Notes under the pieces: generated by a model
What the model saw: only the letters and a program-made list of their open reading frames with translations
The model's database searches: none
What the model was told of the DNA's origin: nothing
Shown here: in pieces, positions 50,654 through 58,905 of the stretch
Layout of the letters: every line of letters begins with the position of its first letter
Position numbering within the stretch: the first letter of the stretch is position 1
Program-made: the position numbers and the translations under genes
NCBI GenBank assembly: GCA_016874055.1
Contig: VGVG01000004.1
Location: 49,335-113,334, forward strand
Reading direction: 5' to 3'
DNA: 64,000 bases
From: Gammaproteobacteria bacterium
GTDB lineage: Bacteria > Pseudomonadota > Gammaproteobacteria > Steroidobacterales > Steroidobacteraceae

Positions 50654-51888
50654 TCACGCGAAGAAAAAGCAACGCTGCCGTTGTCGGCGGCGTGAGGGTG
50701 GGCGGCGGAGCGCCCATCGTCGTGCAATCGATGACCGACACCGACACCGCCGACATCGAATCGACGGTCGCTCAGGTCCGCTCGCTCGCACGTGCAGGAT
50801 CGGAGCTCGTTCGAGTGACGGTGAACACGGAGGGGGCTGCCGCAGCCGTGCCTCACATTCGCGATCGACTCGACCGCGAGGGTGTGAAGGCTCCGCTCAT
50901 CGGCGACTTCCACTTCAACGGTCACAAGTTGCTCAAGGCGCACCCAGCCTGCGCCGAAGCACTCGCGAAGTACCGCATCAATCCGGGCAATGTCGGGCGC
51001 GGTAGCAAGCGGGATCCGCAGTTCGCCGAGATGATCGAGACGGCCTGTCAGTACACGAAGCCGATCCGCATTGGCGTGAACTGGGGCAGCCTCGACTCCG
51101 ATCTGCTAACAAGAATGATGGATGAAAACAATGCGCTGCCGAATCCGCGGACGGCCAACGCAGTCATGCGCTCGGCGGTGGTGGAGTCCTGCCTGCAGAG
51201 CGCGCGTCGTGCAGAAGAGCTCGGCCAGCCGCACGAAGCGATCGTGCTGTCCGCCAAGGTGAGCGGCGTGCAGGATCTCATCGCTATCTATTCCGATCTC
51301 GCCTCACGCTGCGACTATCCACTGCACATCGGGCTCACCGAGGCCGGGATGGGCAGCAAGGGTATCGTCGCCTCAACCGCGGGCATCAGCGTGCTGCTGC
51401 AGCAAGGCATCGGCGATACGGTCCGCGTGTCACTCACGCCGGAGCCCAACGGCGATCGAACTCTCGAAGTTATCATCGCGCAGGAAATCTTACAGACCGT
51501 AGGCTTGCGCTCCTTCGTGCCGATGGTGATCGCCTGCCCCGGTTGCGGTCGTACGACAAGCACGTACTTTCAGGAACTCGCCAAGTCGATCCAGTCGCAC
51601 ATTCGTCACCGCATGCCCGAGTGGCGCAAGACGTACGACGGCGTCGAGATGATGAACGTCGCCGTGATGGGCTGTGTCGTTAACGGACCTGGTGAAAGCA
51701 AACATGCGAATATCGGCATTAGCCTACCGGGTACGGGCGAGCGTCCGGTGGCTCCGGTGTACGAGGATGGCGAGAAGACCGTCACGCTTAAAGGTGATTA
51801 CATCGCCGAAGAATTCCAACAACTTGTGGAGACCTATGTCGCACGCAAGTATCCGCGCTGCGATGGAGCCTCTGCATCACAGACCTGA
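50650..51888 (+). CDS. ispG: (E)-4-hydroxy-3-methylbut-2-enyl-diphosphate synthase
   Basis: [4Fe-4S] enzyme of the MEP isoprenoid pathway converting MEcPP to HMBPP. The 412 residues have [30 protein letters not shown] at the start, a TIM barrel with [12 protein letters not shown], and the cluster cysteines in [10 protein letters not shown] and [19 protein letters not shown]. Length suits the two-domain bacterial form with a slightly long body. It feeds ubiquinone side-chain synthesis, matching the ubi genes downstream. Confidence 0.95.
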   Translation: MITRRKSNAAVVGGVRVGGGAPIVVQSMTDTDTADIESTVAQVRSLARAGSELVRVTVNTEGAAAAVPHIRDRLDREGVKAPLIGDFHFNGHKLLKAHPACAEALAKYRINPGNVGRGSKRDPQFAEMIETACQYTKPIRIGVNWGSLDSDLLTRMMDENNALPNPRTANAVMRSAVVESCLQSARRAEELGQPHEAIVLSAKVSGVQDLIAIYSDLASRCDYPLHIGLTEAGMGSKGIVASTAGISVLLQQGIGDTVRVSLTPEPNGDRTLEVIIAQEILQTVGLRSFVPMVIACPGCGRTTSTYFQELAKSIQSHIRHRMPEWRKTYDGVEMMNVAVMGCVVNGPGESKHANIGISLPGTGERPVAPVYEDGEKTVTLKGDYIAEEFQQLVETYVARKYPRCDGASASQT

Positions 51889-51897
51889 GGAACGAAT

Positions 51898-52233
51898 ATG
51901 AGTAACTCTCTCACCGAGAAAAAATGTCTACCATGCGAAGGTGGCGTGCCACCGCTTTCCAAGATCGACTGCGAACACCTGCTCGGACAGCTCGCACCGG
52001 AATGGCGCCTCTCGCCCGATGGCCGCGAGCTAAAGCGCGAGTGGTCGTTCAAAGATTTTTATCGGACCATGAGCTTCGTTAACGCCGTTGCGCACGTTGC
52101 CAACAGCGAGGATCATCATCCGGATCTCGCCATCGGCTACAACTACTGCCGGCTGCGTTTCAGCACGCATGCGGTGAACGGACTCACCGAAAACGACTTC
52201 ATCTGCGCTGCAAAACTCGATCGGCTAGGCTGA
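51898..52233 (+). CDS. phhB: Pterin-4a-carbinolamine dehydratase
   Basis: Dehydrates 4a-hydroxytetrahydropterin; partner of phenylalanine hydroxylase in many bacteria. The 111 residues show KKCLPCEGGVPPLS at the start and the catalytic EDHHPDLAIGYNYCRLRFSTHAVNGLTENDF, with both His in DHHPD. Nine bases after ispG, so probably cotranscribed. No phhA is in this window. Converges on the ubiI-like gene with a 14-bp gap. Confidence 0.92.
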   Translation: MSNSLTEKKCLPCEGGVPPLSKIDCEHLLGQLAPEWRLSPDGRELKREWSFKDFYRTMSFVNAVAHVANSEDHHPDLAIGYNYCRLRFSTHAVNGLTENDFICAAKLDRLG

Positions 52234-52247
52234 AGCGGATCGCCTGT

Positions 52248-53480
52248 TCAACCGCGTCGGGCAATGTCGGGTAAATCGCCTGCCAGCCCCAGCGCGCGCT
52301 CGGCGAACGGTCGTCGCAACACGGCACTGCGACCCACGAACCCGAGCCCGCGCCGCAGCCATCGCTCGGGTCCATCACCACCAAAGGCTAAAAAGCGATT
52401 AAAAAGATCCATCGCAAGACTCATAACCTCGTTGTCGCTCTTGCGCCAGCGCTCGTAACGACGCAGCACCCGAAGCGCACCTGGATCCTCACGTTCACGC
52501 GATGCTTCATCGAGCTGCTGCACGAGCGCAGCAGCATCGAGCAACCCGAGATTGACGCCCTGTCCTGCGAGCGGATGAACGATGTGCGCAGCATCGCCGA
52601 CGAGCGCGCAGCGTTCGCGCACGTAATGCGGTGCACTAACGCGCCGCAACGGAAAACTCCGACGCTCGCTCGCCAAAGAAAGATTACCGAGCACACCCAT
52701 GCTCGCCGCCGTGAGCCCAGCGTTGAAAGTCATTGCCTCGGCGGCAAGTAGCGCTTCGGCGCGATCTCGGGGCAGTGACCAGACGAGGGAGCTTTGTCCA
52801 TTCGCGAGCGGCAACAACGCCAGCGTCCCCTCGCCGAGAAAGCGCTGCCACGCCGTCGACTCGTGCGATCTCTCGCTCGCCAAGTTGGCGATAATGGCTA
52901 GCTGTCCGTACTCCTGCGCCTCGACGTCGAAGCCTGCAGCGCGCCGTACGACCGACCGACCACCGTCCGCGCCGATGACTAACTTGATAGACACCGTACC
53001 GATCGAAGTCGACAGCTCGACGCTGCAATCGGTGAAGTGAAGATCGTGCACGAGCGCAGCTCGCGCCTCGCCGCCTGCGCCGATGAAGGCCGTGAGTCCC
53101 GCGCGCTGTAAGGCTTCGTTGCTGGCGATACGCCCAAGATCGGGCTCACCCAACTCAGCGGCATCAAAAGTCAGCGAGCCCTCGCCACGTGGGTCGGTAT
53201 CGCGCGGCCAAACGTGCATGCGCTCGTATGCGCAGAGCGCCGAGGGCGTCTGTAATAAAGGCTCCCACGCCCCTGCAGCTTTGAGGATGCGCTCGCTTGC
53301 CCGGGAGAGTGCGAAGAATCGAAGATCCGTCGTATTGGCTGGCATGGCGAGATCAGGTAGCTCGCGTTCGAGCAACAACACCCGCGGCGAATAGACGCTC
53401 CGACGCAAGAGCGCGCCGAGCACCGCACCGACGGGACCACCACCCACGATGGCGATGTCGAAGCTCGTTTCGGCGCTCAC
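52248..53480 (-). CDS. UbiH/UbiI/UbiF-family FAD hydroxylase
   Basis: FAD-dependent aromatic hydroxylase of ubiquinone synthesis. Motifs are the dinucleotide fold DIAIVGGGPVGAVLGALL, the second FAD motif LVIGADGGRSVVRRAAG, and CALVGDAAHIVHPLAGQGVNLGLLDA. The GTG at 53480 overlaps the ubiH stop (GTGA), giving 410 residues; the track start adds 18 Arg/Ser-rich residues. Which ring position it hydroxylates (C5 or C6) cannot be read from sequence. Second of two paralogous hydroxylases side by side. Confidence 0.88.
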   Translation of the reverse strand: MSAETSFDIAIVGGGPVGAVLGALLRRSVYSPRVLLLERELPDLAMPANTTDLRFFALSRASERILKAAGAWEPLLQTPSALCAYERMHVWPRDTDPRGEGSLTFDAAELGEPDLGRIASNEALQRAGLTAFIGAGGEARAALVHDLHFTDCSVELSTSIGTVSIKLVIGADGGRSVVRRAAGFDVEAQEYGQLAIIANLASERSHESTAWQRFLGEGTLALLPLANGQSSLVWSLPRDRAEALLAAEAMTFNAGLTAASMGVLGNLSLASERRSFPLRRVSAPHYVRERCALVGDAAHIVHPLAGQGVNLGLLDAAALVQQLDEASREREDPGALRVLRRYERWRKSDNEVMSLAMDLFNRFLAFGGDGPERWLRRGLGFVGRSAVLRRPFAERALGLAGDLPDIARRG

Positions 53481-54709
53481 AACATCACTCCGAGACCGCG
53501 ACCGAGGCGCGGCGTACGCCCAGCAAATCCCCAACTGAGTCGCGACAGTGCCTGTTTGGCAGTCGGCGACAGATCAAATAGCAGCAGACTGAGATCGCGA
53601 AGGAGAGGCACGCCGGGACGGGTATCGCCGAACAGTTTCACGAGCCCATCGGTGAATCGCGTGACGCCCTCACGATCTGCCGAGCGACGTGAGGCGAACT
53701 CCTGCAGTACTTGCGAGGCTCCGACATCAGCGGCTCGTCCGTGACGACGGGCGACTTCGGCGAGTAACTCCGCGAGCGTCGCGGCATCTCGCAGTCCGAG
53801 ATTGAAACCTTGACCCGCTACGGGATGCAGACCCTGCGCTGCATTACCGATGAGTACGACGCGTTGACCCGTAAGAGTCTCAGCACGCGACAGACGCAGC
53901 GGATACGCATTACGCTTGCCGACGGAGAGCAGACTGCCGATACGCCATCCGAATTCGCGTTGAAGCGCGGCGAGATAATCCTCATCAGTAAAGGCCAGCA
54001 CGCGCTCGGCGGCCTCTGGCGCAAGCGTCCACACTACGCCATACGCACCATCGAAGAGCGGCAGCACCGCGAACGGCCCCTGCGCCGTAAAGCGCTCGTA
54101 AGCAGTGCCGTCGGCCGAACGCGAGCTGCGCACGTGGCTCACGATGGCGACCTGTCGATAATCTTCAATCGACGCGGCGAGTCCTGCTGCCGCGCGCACC
54201 TTTGAGTCGGCACCATCGGCCGCCACCACGAGGCGTGCTCGCAGCAGAGAAGCTGCAGGCTCGGTCGCGAGTTCAACACCCTGCTCATGCAGCACCACGC
54301 CCGTGCATTTTGCCGGCATTCGCAGGTCGAGGTTCGGAAGATTGGAAATGGCCGATCGCAACGCCGTACCGAGCATTCGATTGGTCACCACGTACCCGAA
54401 GGCCTCGATGCCGCACTCATTCGCCTCGAGTCGAGCAAATCCGAAACGTCCCGCATCGGAAACGTGTATCCGACGGATGGGCGCAGCCCGCAAGGTCACC
54501 TGTGACCAAATGCCGAGCGCCTCAAAACTGCGACGCGTGCCATTGCCTAAGGCTGTCGTTCGATCATCAAAACTCGGTTGTGCGTTGGCATCGGGTGCCA
54601 CTACCTCGATGAGAGCTGTTTTAAGTCCCGTCGGAGCGAGCGCAAGCGCGAGGCTTGCGCCGACCAATCCACCGCCTATGATCGCGACATCTACCTCAGA
54701 CTCGCTCAC
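53477..54709 (-). CDS. ubiH: 2-octaprenyl-6-methoxyphenol hydroxylase (UbiH-like)
   Basis: FAD monooxygenase of the ubiquinone pathway (C1 hydroxylation in E. coli). The 410 residues have DVAIIGGGLVGASLALAL, DDRTTALGNGTRRSFEALGIW, VVAADGADSKVRAAAG and VVLIGNAAQGLHPVAGQGFNLGLRD. Starts four bases into the pepP stop. The order pepP-ubiH-ubiI-like matches E. coli and Pseudomonas and supports the name. Confidence 0.88.
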   Translation of the reverse strand: MSESEVDVAIIGGGLVGASLALALAPTGLKTALIEVVAPDANAQPSFDDRTTALGNGTRRSFEALGIWSQVTLRAAPIRRIHVSDAGRFGFARLEANECGIEAFGYVVTNRMLGTALRSAISNLPNLDLRMPAKCTGVVLHEQGVELATEPAASLLRARLVVAADGADSKVRAAAGLAASIEDYRQVAIVSHVRSSRSADGTAYERFTAQGPFAVLPLFDGAYGVVWTLAPEAAERVLAFTDEDYLAALQREFGWRIGSLLSVGKRNAYPLRLSRAETLTGQRVVLIGNAAQGLHPVAGQGFNLGLRDAATLAELLAEVARRHGRAADVGASQVLQEFASRRSADREGVTRFTDGLVKLFGDTRPGVPLLRDLSLLLFDLSPTAKQALSRLSWGFAGRTPRLGRGLGVML

Positions 54710-56148
54710 GCCGCCGCCATCAGAGTTTCGATCGCCGACGGATCTTTGGGTGCGCCATGCGTCAGCACTTCGTGTCCCTCGCGCGTGACGAGTACGTCGT
54801 CCTCGATGCGAATGCCGATGTTACGAAACTCCGGCGGAACGCCACGTGTGCCTGAAGGAATGTACAGCCCCGGCTCGATGGTAAGCACCATGCCCGCCTC
54901 GAGTTGTCGCCAAGCTTTGCCGATCTTGTAGTCGCCGACATCGTGCACATCCATGCCGAGCCAATGCCCGGTCTTATGCATGAAGAACCTCAGATACGCC
55001 ATCGATTTAACGAGTGAGGTCACCCGTCCCTTTAGAAGTCCGAGGCGAACCATACCCGCCGTCAGCACCTGCACCGCTACCTCATGCGGGCGATTCCAGT
55101 CGTTACCAGGACGCACAGCATCGATGGCGGCGAGATTGGCCTCAAGAATCACCTCGTACGCAGCGCGCTGTGCGGGAGAAAAACGCCCGTTAACCGGGAA
55201 GGTACGCGTGATGTCCGAGGCGTAGCACTCGTACTCGCAGCCCGCATCGATCAGCAGTAGTTCGCCATCGCGAAGCTCCCCAGCGTTCTCACGGTAATGC
55301 AGGATGCAGCCATTCGCGCCGCCACCGACGATGGGCAAATAGGAAATATCGGCTCGCGCCCGATGGAACTCGTGCAGGATTTCGGCAGCAACCTCGTATT
55401 CAAAGCGTCCGGGCTCGCAAAAGCGCATCGCCCGAACATGTGCCCTCGCAGCGATCCGCGACGCCTCGCGCATCTGCTCAATCTCACCACGACTTTTGTA
55501 GAGCCGCATATCGCGCAATACGTGCTCGAGCGCAACTATCTCGTGCGGGGCGTGTCGACCCTGCTTCGCCTGAGCACGCAGTCCATTGACCCAGCCAACG
55601 ACGCGTCGGTCGAACTCGCGATTGACTCCGACGGTATAGAAAATTTTCTCTCGCCCCTCCATCAGGCCAGGGAGAATCTCGTCAATATCGCCGATCGGAA
55701 ACGCGTCATCAGCTCCGAAGTCCCGCCGTGCACCGCTCGGCCCCGAACGCCGCCCGTCCCAAGTCTCTCGTTGCGGATCACGAGCACGTACGAAAAGCAG
55801 ATATTCCCCGTGGGGTCTCCCGGGAATGAGTACCGCCACAGACTCCGGTTCTGGGAACCCGGTAAGATAATGGAAGTTGCTGTCTTGTCGGTATGCGTAC
55901 TCTACGTCGTTGTTGCGCAGATGAACGGGGGCTGCCGGCACGATCGCGATTGAGTCTCGACCCATGGTCTTCATAAGATGGCGTCGCCGTCGGGCAAACT
56001 CGTCGCGACCAATCGGGGGTGTCTTAACGGAGGGAGGGGCAAGCGCGGTTACCGCGGCCACTTTCGGTGCGGAAGTGCTCCTCGACGATCGGTAAGCCTT
56101 GGTGCTCAGCGACTTAGTGGATCGAGGGCGGCTTGTCATCTGCATCAC
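54706..56148 (-). CDS. pepP: Xaa-Pro aminopeptidase P
   Basis: Mn-dependent aminopeptidase removing N-terminal residues next to Pro. The creatinase-fold metal ligands are visible: LLIDAGCEYECYASDITRTFP (two Asp), FFMHKTGHWLGMDVHDVG (His), TIEPGLYIP (Glu) and IRIEDDVLVT (Glu). The body from GRDEFARRRRHLMKTMG matches E. coli PepP. The first 45 residues are Ser/Thr/Arg-rich and overlap ygfB by 35 bases, so the true start may be the GTG at 56061 (about 452 residues). Confidence 0.92.
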   Translation of the reverse strand: MMQMTSRPRSTKSLSTKAYRSSRSTSAPKVAAVTALAPPSVKTPPIGRDEFARRRRHLMKTMGRDSIAIVPAAPVHLRNNDVEYAYRQDSNFHYLTGFPEPESVAVLIPGRPHGEYLLFVRARDPQRETWDGRRSGPSGARRDFGADDAFPIGDIDEILPGLMEGREKIFYTVGVNREFDRRVVGWVNGLRAQAKQGRHAPHEIVALEHVLRDMRLYKSRGEIEQMREASRIAARAHVRAMRFCEPGRFEYEVAAEILHEFHRARADISYLPIVGGGANGCILHYRENAGELRDGELLLIDAGCEYECYASDITRTFPVNGRFSPAQRAAYEVILEANLAAIDAVRPGNDWNRPHEVAVQVLTAGMVRLGLLKGRVTSLVKSMAYLRFFMHKTGHWLGMDVHDVGDYKIGKAWRQLEAGMVLTIEPGLYIPSGTRGVPPEFRNIGIRIEDDVLVTREGHEVLTHGAPKDPSAIETLMAAA

Positions 56149-56686
56149 TCCCCGCTGCTATGGCCTCGCGAGCTCCAGCTAACTCATCATGCAGCAGCTG
56201 GACTCCGATGCGCACGAACTCGACCAGCTCGGAGTACGCCTGCTCGTTGCCTTCCATCGACTCGTCCGCGTCCACGTCTATACGCGTCATGGCAGTCATG
56301 TCGCGAACGATTTCTCCCACCTGCTCCGGCAGCTGCTCGATGTCGGGGATGGGGTTTGACCCAAGGCCATAAAGAAAGCCCTGGCACCATTGACCGAGCG
56401 CTGACGCGCGGGCGGCCACCGGCTCGTCGTCATCGGGCAACAGGGGGTGAAACTCTAGCTGACCCGACTCAAGTGCGTATCGGGTCCATTCGTACACGGC
56501 GAGAATGGAGGTCTCGGCGGCGCCGACAACTCCTTCTGGGAAGACCTCTTGAAGCCAGTCTTGGAAAGAGACACTCGAGTTCGAGCAGAGTGCCCCAGCA
56601 AGGGTTCCGTGAGCCTCGGGTAGATCGGTGAGCGCCCGGGTTCCGGCGAGTTGACGTTCGAGATCCCGGAAGTCAGGTGCTACCAT
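56114..56686 (-). CDS. UPF0149/YgfB-family protein
   Basis: YecA/YgfB-like helical family, found next to pepP across gammaproteobacteria; YgfB in Pseudomonas is linked to beta-lactamase regulation. The 190 residues from the ATG at 56686 (MVAPDFRDLERQLAG) include SPAEAHGTLAGALC-type sequence (LPEAHGTLAGALCSN), WCQGFLYGLG and the C-terminal AYSELVEFVRIGVQLLHDEL. The track start adds ten hydrophobic residues that are probably not translated. Divergent from the TIGR02449-like/zapA pair. Confidence 0.87.
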   Translation of the reverse strand: MVAPDFRDLERQLAGTRALTDLPEAHGTLAGALCSNSSVSFQDWLQEVFPEGVVGAAETSILAVYEWTRYALESGQLEFHPLLPDDDEPVAARASALGQWCQGFLYGLGSNPIPDIEQLPEQVGEIVRDMTAMTRIDVDADESMEGNEQAYSELVEFVRIGVQLLHDELAGAREAIAAGSDADDKPPSIH

Positions 56687-56754
56687 GAGCAAAATTATGC
56701 CAAAGACCAAGATCACGCATTGATCAGAACCGTTTGCAGCCTATAATTTTGTGC

Positions 56755-56991
56755 ATGACTGATAAGGCAAGCTATAAAGTCTCTCTGGACGCCGAAATCC
56801 GTCGTCTCGAAAAACAGGTGGACGAACTCCTCTATTCGCTCGAAGCCCTGCGTGAAGAGAACCGAGCACTCCGTCAGCGTCATGAAAGCCTCTCGAGCGA
56901 GCGCGCATCACTCATGCAGCGTAACGAGCAGGTGCGCACCCGAGTCGAGGCTATGATCGGACGTCTCAAAAATCTCGAGCACGGGGCTTGA
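56755..56991 (+). CDS. TIGR02449-like coiled-coil protein
   Basis: Small coiled-coil protein, usually encoded just before zapA in gammaproteobacteria and presumed to act with it in cell division, resembling ZapB in form; function not shown. From the ATG at 56755 it has 78 residues, almost all one heptad coil (DAEIRRLEKQVDELLYSLEAL, REENRALRQRHESL). The track start seven codons earlier falls in the promoter. Its TGA overlaps the TTG of zapA. Confidence 0.83.
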   Translation: MTDKASYKVSLDAEIRRLEKQVDELLYSLEALREENRALRQRHESLSSERASLMQRNEQVRTRVEAMIGRLKNLEHGA

Positions 56992-57311
56992 GCCCAGCTG
57001 AAAAAGACGCCTCCCGCGTCAGCATCCGCATCCTCGAGCGAGAATACCTCATCGCCTGCCCGCCCCATGAACGCAAAGCGCTGCTCGACGCCGCCGAGCT
57101 CCTCAACGTCAAGATGGGGGAGATTCGCGACTCTGGAAAACTCGTTAGCTTAGACCGCATCGCGGTGATGGCCGCCCTAAACCTCGCCAACGAAGTTCTG
57201 AAGTCTCAGATTAAAGACCGCCGAGGAGACTCGAAGGCTGGTATGCGCGTGCGTGCGTTGCGCGAACGCATCGACGGCGCTCTTAAGCCTAGTCGCAAGC
57301 TCGATAATTGA
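56988..57311 (+). CDS. zapA: Cell division protein ZapA
   Basis: FtsZ-ring crosslinker. The 107 residues contain VSIRILEREYLIACPPHERKALLDAAELLNVKMGEIRDSG and the helix LDRIAVMAALNLANEVL, the standard ZapA layout. Start is TTG overlapping the upstream stop (TTGA). Followed by 6S RNA and fau, the conserved gammaproteobacterial order. Functionally it meets zapE, encoded at 6.4 kb. Confidence 0.92.
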   Translation: MSPAEKDASRVSIRILEREYLIACPPHERKALLDAAELLNVKMGEIRDSGKLVSLDRIAVMAALNLANEVLKSQIKDRRGDSKAGMRVRALRERIDGALKPSRKLDN

Positions 57312-57365
57312 AGTCCGCGTTCCTACGCATACTCAAGCTAGGGAACCTGATGTAAAGTGCAACGG

Positions 57366-57550
57366 CGTTACCTGCAGTGTTCGACAGCGAATCGGGATAC
57401 CTCTCGACCCTAAGTTTGAACGCCCAGGGGCATCCGGACTTGCTGTCAGCATTGTGCATGTCCGCCCTCGAGCGGAAAGCCTTACCTGACGTAGTCCGCC
57501 CCACTTGTTGCTCTGTGTCGAGAGCAACGGTTCGCACCGGCACAGGCGGG
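57366..57550 (+). ncRNA. ssrS: 6S RNA
   Basis: RNA polymerase-sequestering RNA that mimics an open promoter. It lies between zapA and fau, the conserved site. Recognisable blocks: a 5' end resembling cctgcagtgttcg, the 5' bubble strand with cctctcgaccc and gtttgaacgcccaggggcatcc, the 3' strand agcggaaagccttacc, and a closing end gcaccggcacagg. A strong hairpin (gttgctct-gtgtcg-agagcaac) lies near the 3' end, and a poly-T stretch (tctttttttt) follows at about 57560. The ends are approximate; I could not fold it. Confidence 0.75.
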
Positions 57551-57588
57551 TGACGTCTCTTCTTTTTTTTCCGTCGGAGGGCCCCGTA

Positions 57589-58179
57589 GTGACCGAGCGT
57601 CGCTCATTGCGCAAAGCTTTGCGCGCAGCGCGAGCGGGGCTTTCCCCTCTCGAACGGCGCCACGCTGCGGAGCGCATCGCCGACCTCATCGCAAAAACGC
57701 TCTGGCTCAAACCCGGCATCCGAGTGGCGCTCTACGCCGCCCTCCCCGAAGAAATCGACACCTCGCCGCTCATCGCACTCGCTGCCCGGCGCAGCGCAAC
57801 GATCTTCCTCCCGCGCATCGAAAACGATCGTGCCCGCCGCATGACGTTCGCCCGACCCGGCACTCATCGTCGATATAACCGCTATGGCATTCCTGAACCC
57901 GCCACCAGCGAGCGCATCGCTCCTTGGGCGCTACAAATCATTTTTGCACCCTTGGTCGGCTTTGACACACGCGGTAATCGTATTGGTATGGGCGCTGGAT
58001 TCTATGATCGGGCGCTCGCCTTCCGTCGTTACCGTCACCACTGGTTTGGACCGCGCCTAATCGGCATCGCCCACTCCTGCCAGCAGGTGGAAGCCCTCGA
58101 TCCATTACCTTCGGACACTCCTCTCGACGCCGTCGTAACCGAGCGCGAGATTCATGTTTTTCGCGGAGAAAATCGATGA
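57589..58179 (+). CDS. fau: 5-formyltetrahydrofolate cyclo-ligase
   Basis: Converts 5-formyl-THF to 5,10-methenyl-THF with ATP. The track ORF runs through the 6S RNA; a GTG at 57589 preceded by cggagg gives 196 residues beginning TERRSLRKALRAARAGLSP. The conserved ATP/substrate motif is NRIGMGAGFYDRAL, and PLVGFDTRGNR precedes it. In E. coli the gene is read from the 6S transcript and is linked to persister formation. Its stop overlaps the EVE gene start. Confidence 0.9.
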   Translation: MTERRSLRKALRAARAGLSPLERRHAAERIADLIAKTLWLKPGIRVALYAALPEEIDTSPLIALAARRSATIFLPRIENDRARRMTFARPGTHRRYNRYGIPEPATSERIAPWALQIIFAPLVGFDTRGNRIGMGAGFYDRALAFRRYRHHWFGPRLIGIAHSCQQVEALDPLPSDTPLDAVVTEREIHVFRGENR

Positions 58180-58646
58180 ATCATTGGCTGATGAAAACCG
58201 AACCTTCCACTTTCAGCATCGACGATCTCGCCAAGGCTCCAAAGCGCACCACCTGCTGGGACGGCGTGCGCAACTATCAGGTCCGCAACATGCTGCGTGA
58301 CCAATTAGCGGTCGGAGATCTCGCTTTCATGTACCACTCGAGTTGCGAGGTTCCGGGTATAGTCGGCGTGATGAAGGTGGTGAGTAAGGGCTACCCCGAC
58401 TTCACCGCTCTCGATCGAAAGCATACGCACTACGACCCCGACTCAAACCCTAAAAAACCGCGTTGGTACATGGTCGATGTACGTCTCGAACAGCGTTTTC
58501 CAAAGGTGATTTCGCTCGGTGAACTTCGTGCGCATGCGAGCGGTAAGTTGCACGAGCTGCTAATCCTCAAACGCGGCAACCGACTTTCGATCACTCCGGT
58601 GAGCTCTGCAGAGTGGGGCTTCATCCACTTGCTCGCAACGTCGTGA
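58176..58646 (+). CDS. EVE-domain protein
   Basis: PUA-like EVE fold, thought to bind modified bases in nucleic acid; many are fused to defence nucleases but this one is stand-alone. The 156 residues contain NHWLMKTEPSTFSIDDLAK, TCWDGVRNYQVRNMLRD, GDLAFMYHSSCEVPGIVGVMKV and KRGNRLSITPVS, all conserved. Overlaps the fau stop by four bases. Often found next to fau/zapA in gammaproteobacteria. Confidence 0.92.
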   Translation: MNHWLMKTEPSTFSIDDLAKAPKRTTCWDGVRNYQVRNMLRDQLAVGDLAFMYHSSCEVPGIVGVMKVVSKGYPDFTALDRKHTHYDPDSNPKKPRWYMVDVRLEQRFPKVISLGELRAHASGKLHELLILKRGNRLSITPVSSAEWGFIHLLATS

Positions 58647-58669
58647 AGCTTTCCGCAAGACCCCCTTGC

Positions 58670-58697
58670 TTGTTTTTTACAATCGCATGTATATACT
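58670..58697 (+). promoter_or_regulatory. Sigma70-like promoter for the 15-residue ORF
   Basis: TTGTTT at 58670-58675 and TATACT at 58692-58697 are spaced by 16 bp, close to consensus, giving a predicted start near 58704 and a 5' leader of about 27 nt. The tract is more A/T-rich than its neighbours. It lies after the EVE stop and drives only the tiny ORF before a terminator. Confidence 0.6.
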
Positions 58698-58730
58698 CCC
58701 CCTCGGACTAACCCGTAACTGGAGGATCTC

Positions 58731-58778
58731 ATGGCCAAGAAAAAGGCTCATCATAAGAAAGCCGCCAAGAAGAAATAA
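58731..58778 (+). CDS. 15-residue Lys-rich peptide MAKKKAHHKKAAKKK
   Basis: Too short for the ORF track. An excellent Shine-Dalgarno (actggaggatctc) lies directly before the ATG, a near-consensus promoter lies about 35 bp upstream, and an intrinsic terminator follows. The product has nine Lys and two His in 15 residues, the rest Ala plus Met, so it is strongly basic and suited to nucleic-acid, ribosome or membrane binding. Codons are a mix of aag and aaa, not a simple repeat, which argues for selection on the protein. I do not recognise a family. It could instead be the leader part of a small RNA. Experimental support is needed. Confidence 0.6.
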   Translation: MAKKKAHHKKAAKKK

Positions 58779-58842
58779 GATCTTCGGGATCTTTGGTGGG
58801 TGAGGACGTTAATCTCGCCCGCTACTTCTGGATAAGACCGAG

Positions 58843-58872
58843 GATGCCCGCTTGCGCGGGCATCTTCGTTTT
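58843..58872 (+). terminator. Intrinsic terminator after the tiny ORF
   Basis: A nine-base perfect stem (gatgcccgc / gcgggcatc) with a ttgc loop is followed by ttcgtttt. It closes a transcript of about 165 nt starting at the promoter near 58700 and containing only the 15-codon ORF. It overlaps the start of the longer track ORF for rpiA, supporting the later rpiA start at 58906. Confidence 0.75.
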
Positions 58873-58905
58873 GGGACTCCGAAATACCTGTATCCTCCGT
58901 CGAGT

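Noticed and set aside
58176-58646. EVE protein as part of a defence island
   Set aside because: No nuclease, helicase or restriction neighbour; its fau/zapA context is the ordinary housekeeping location.
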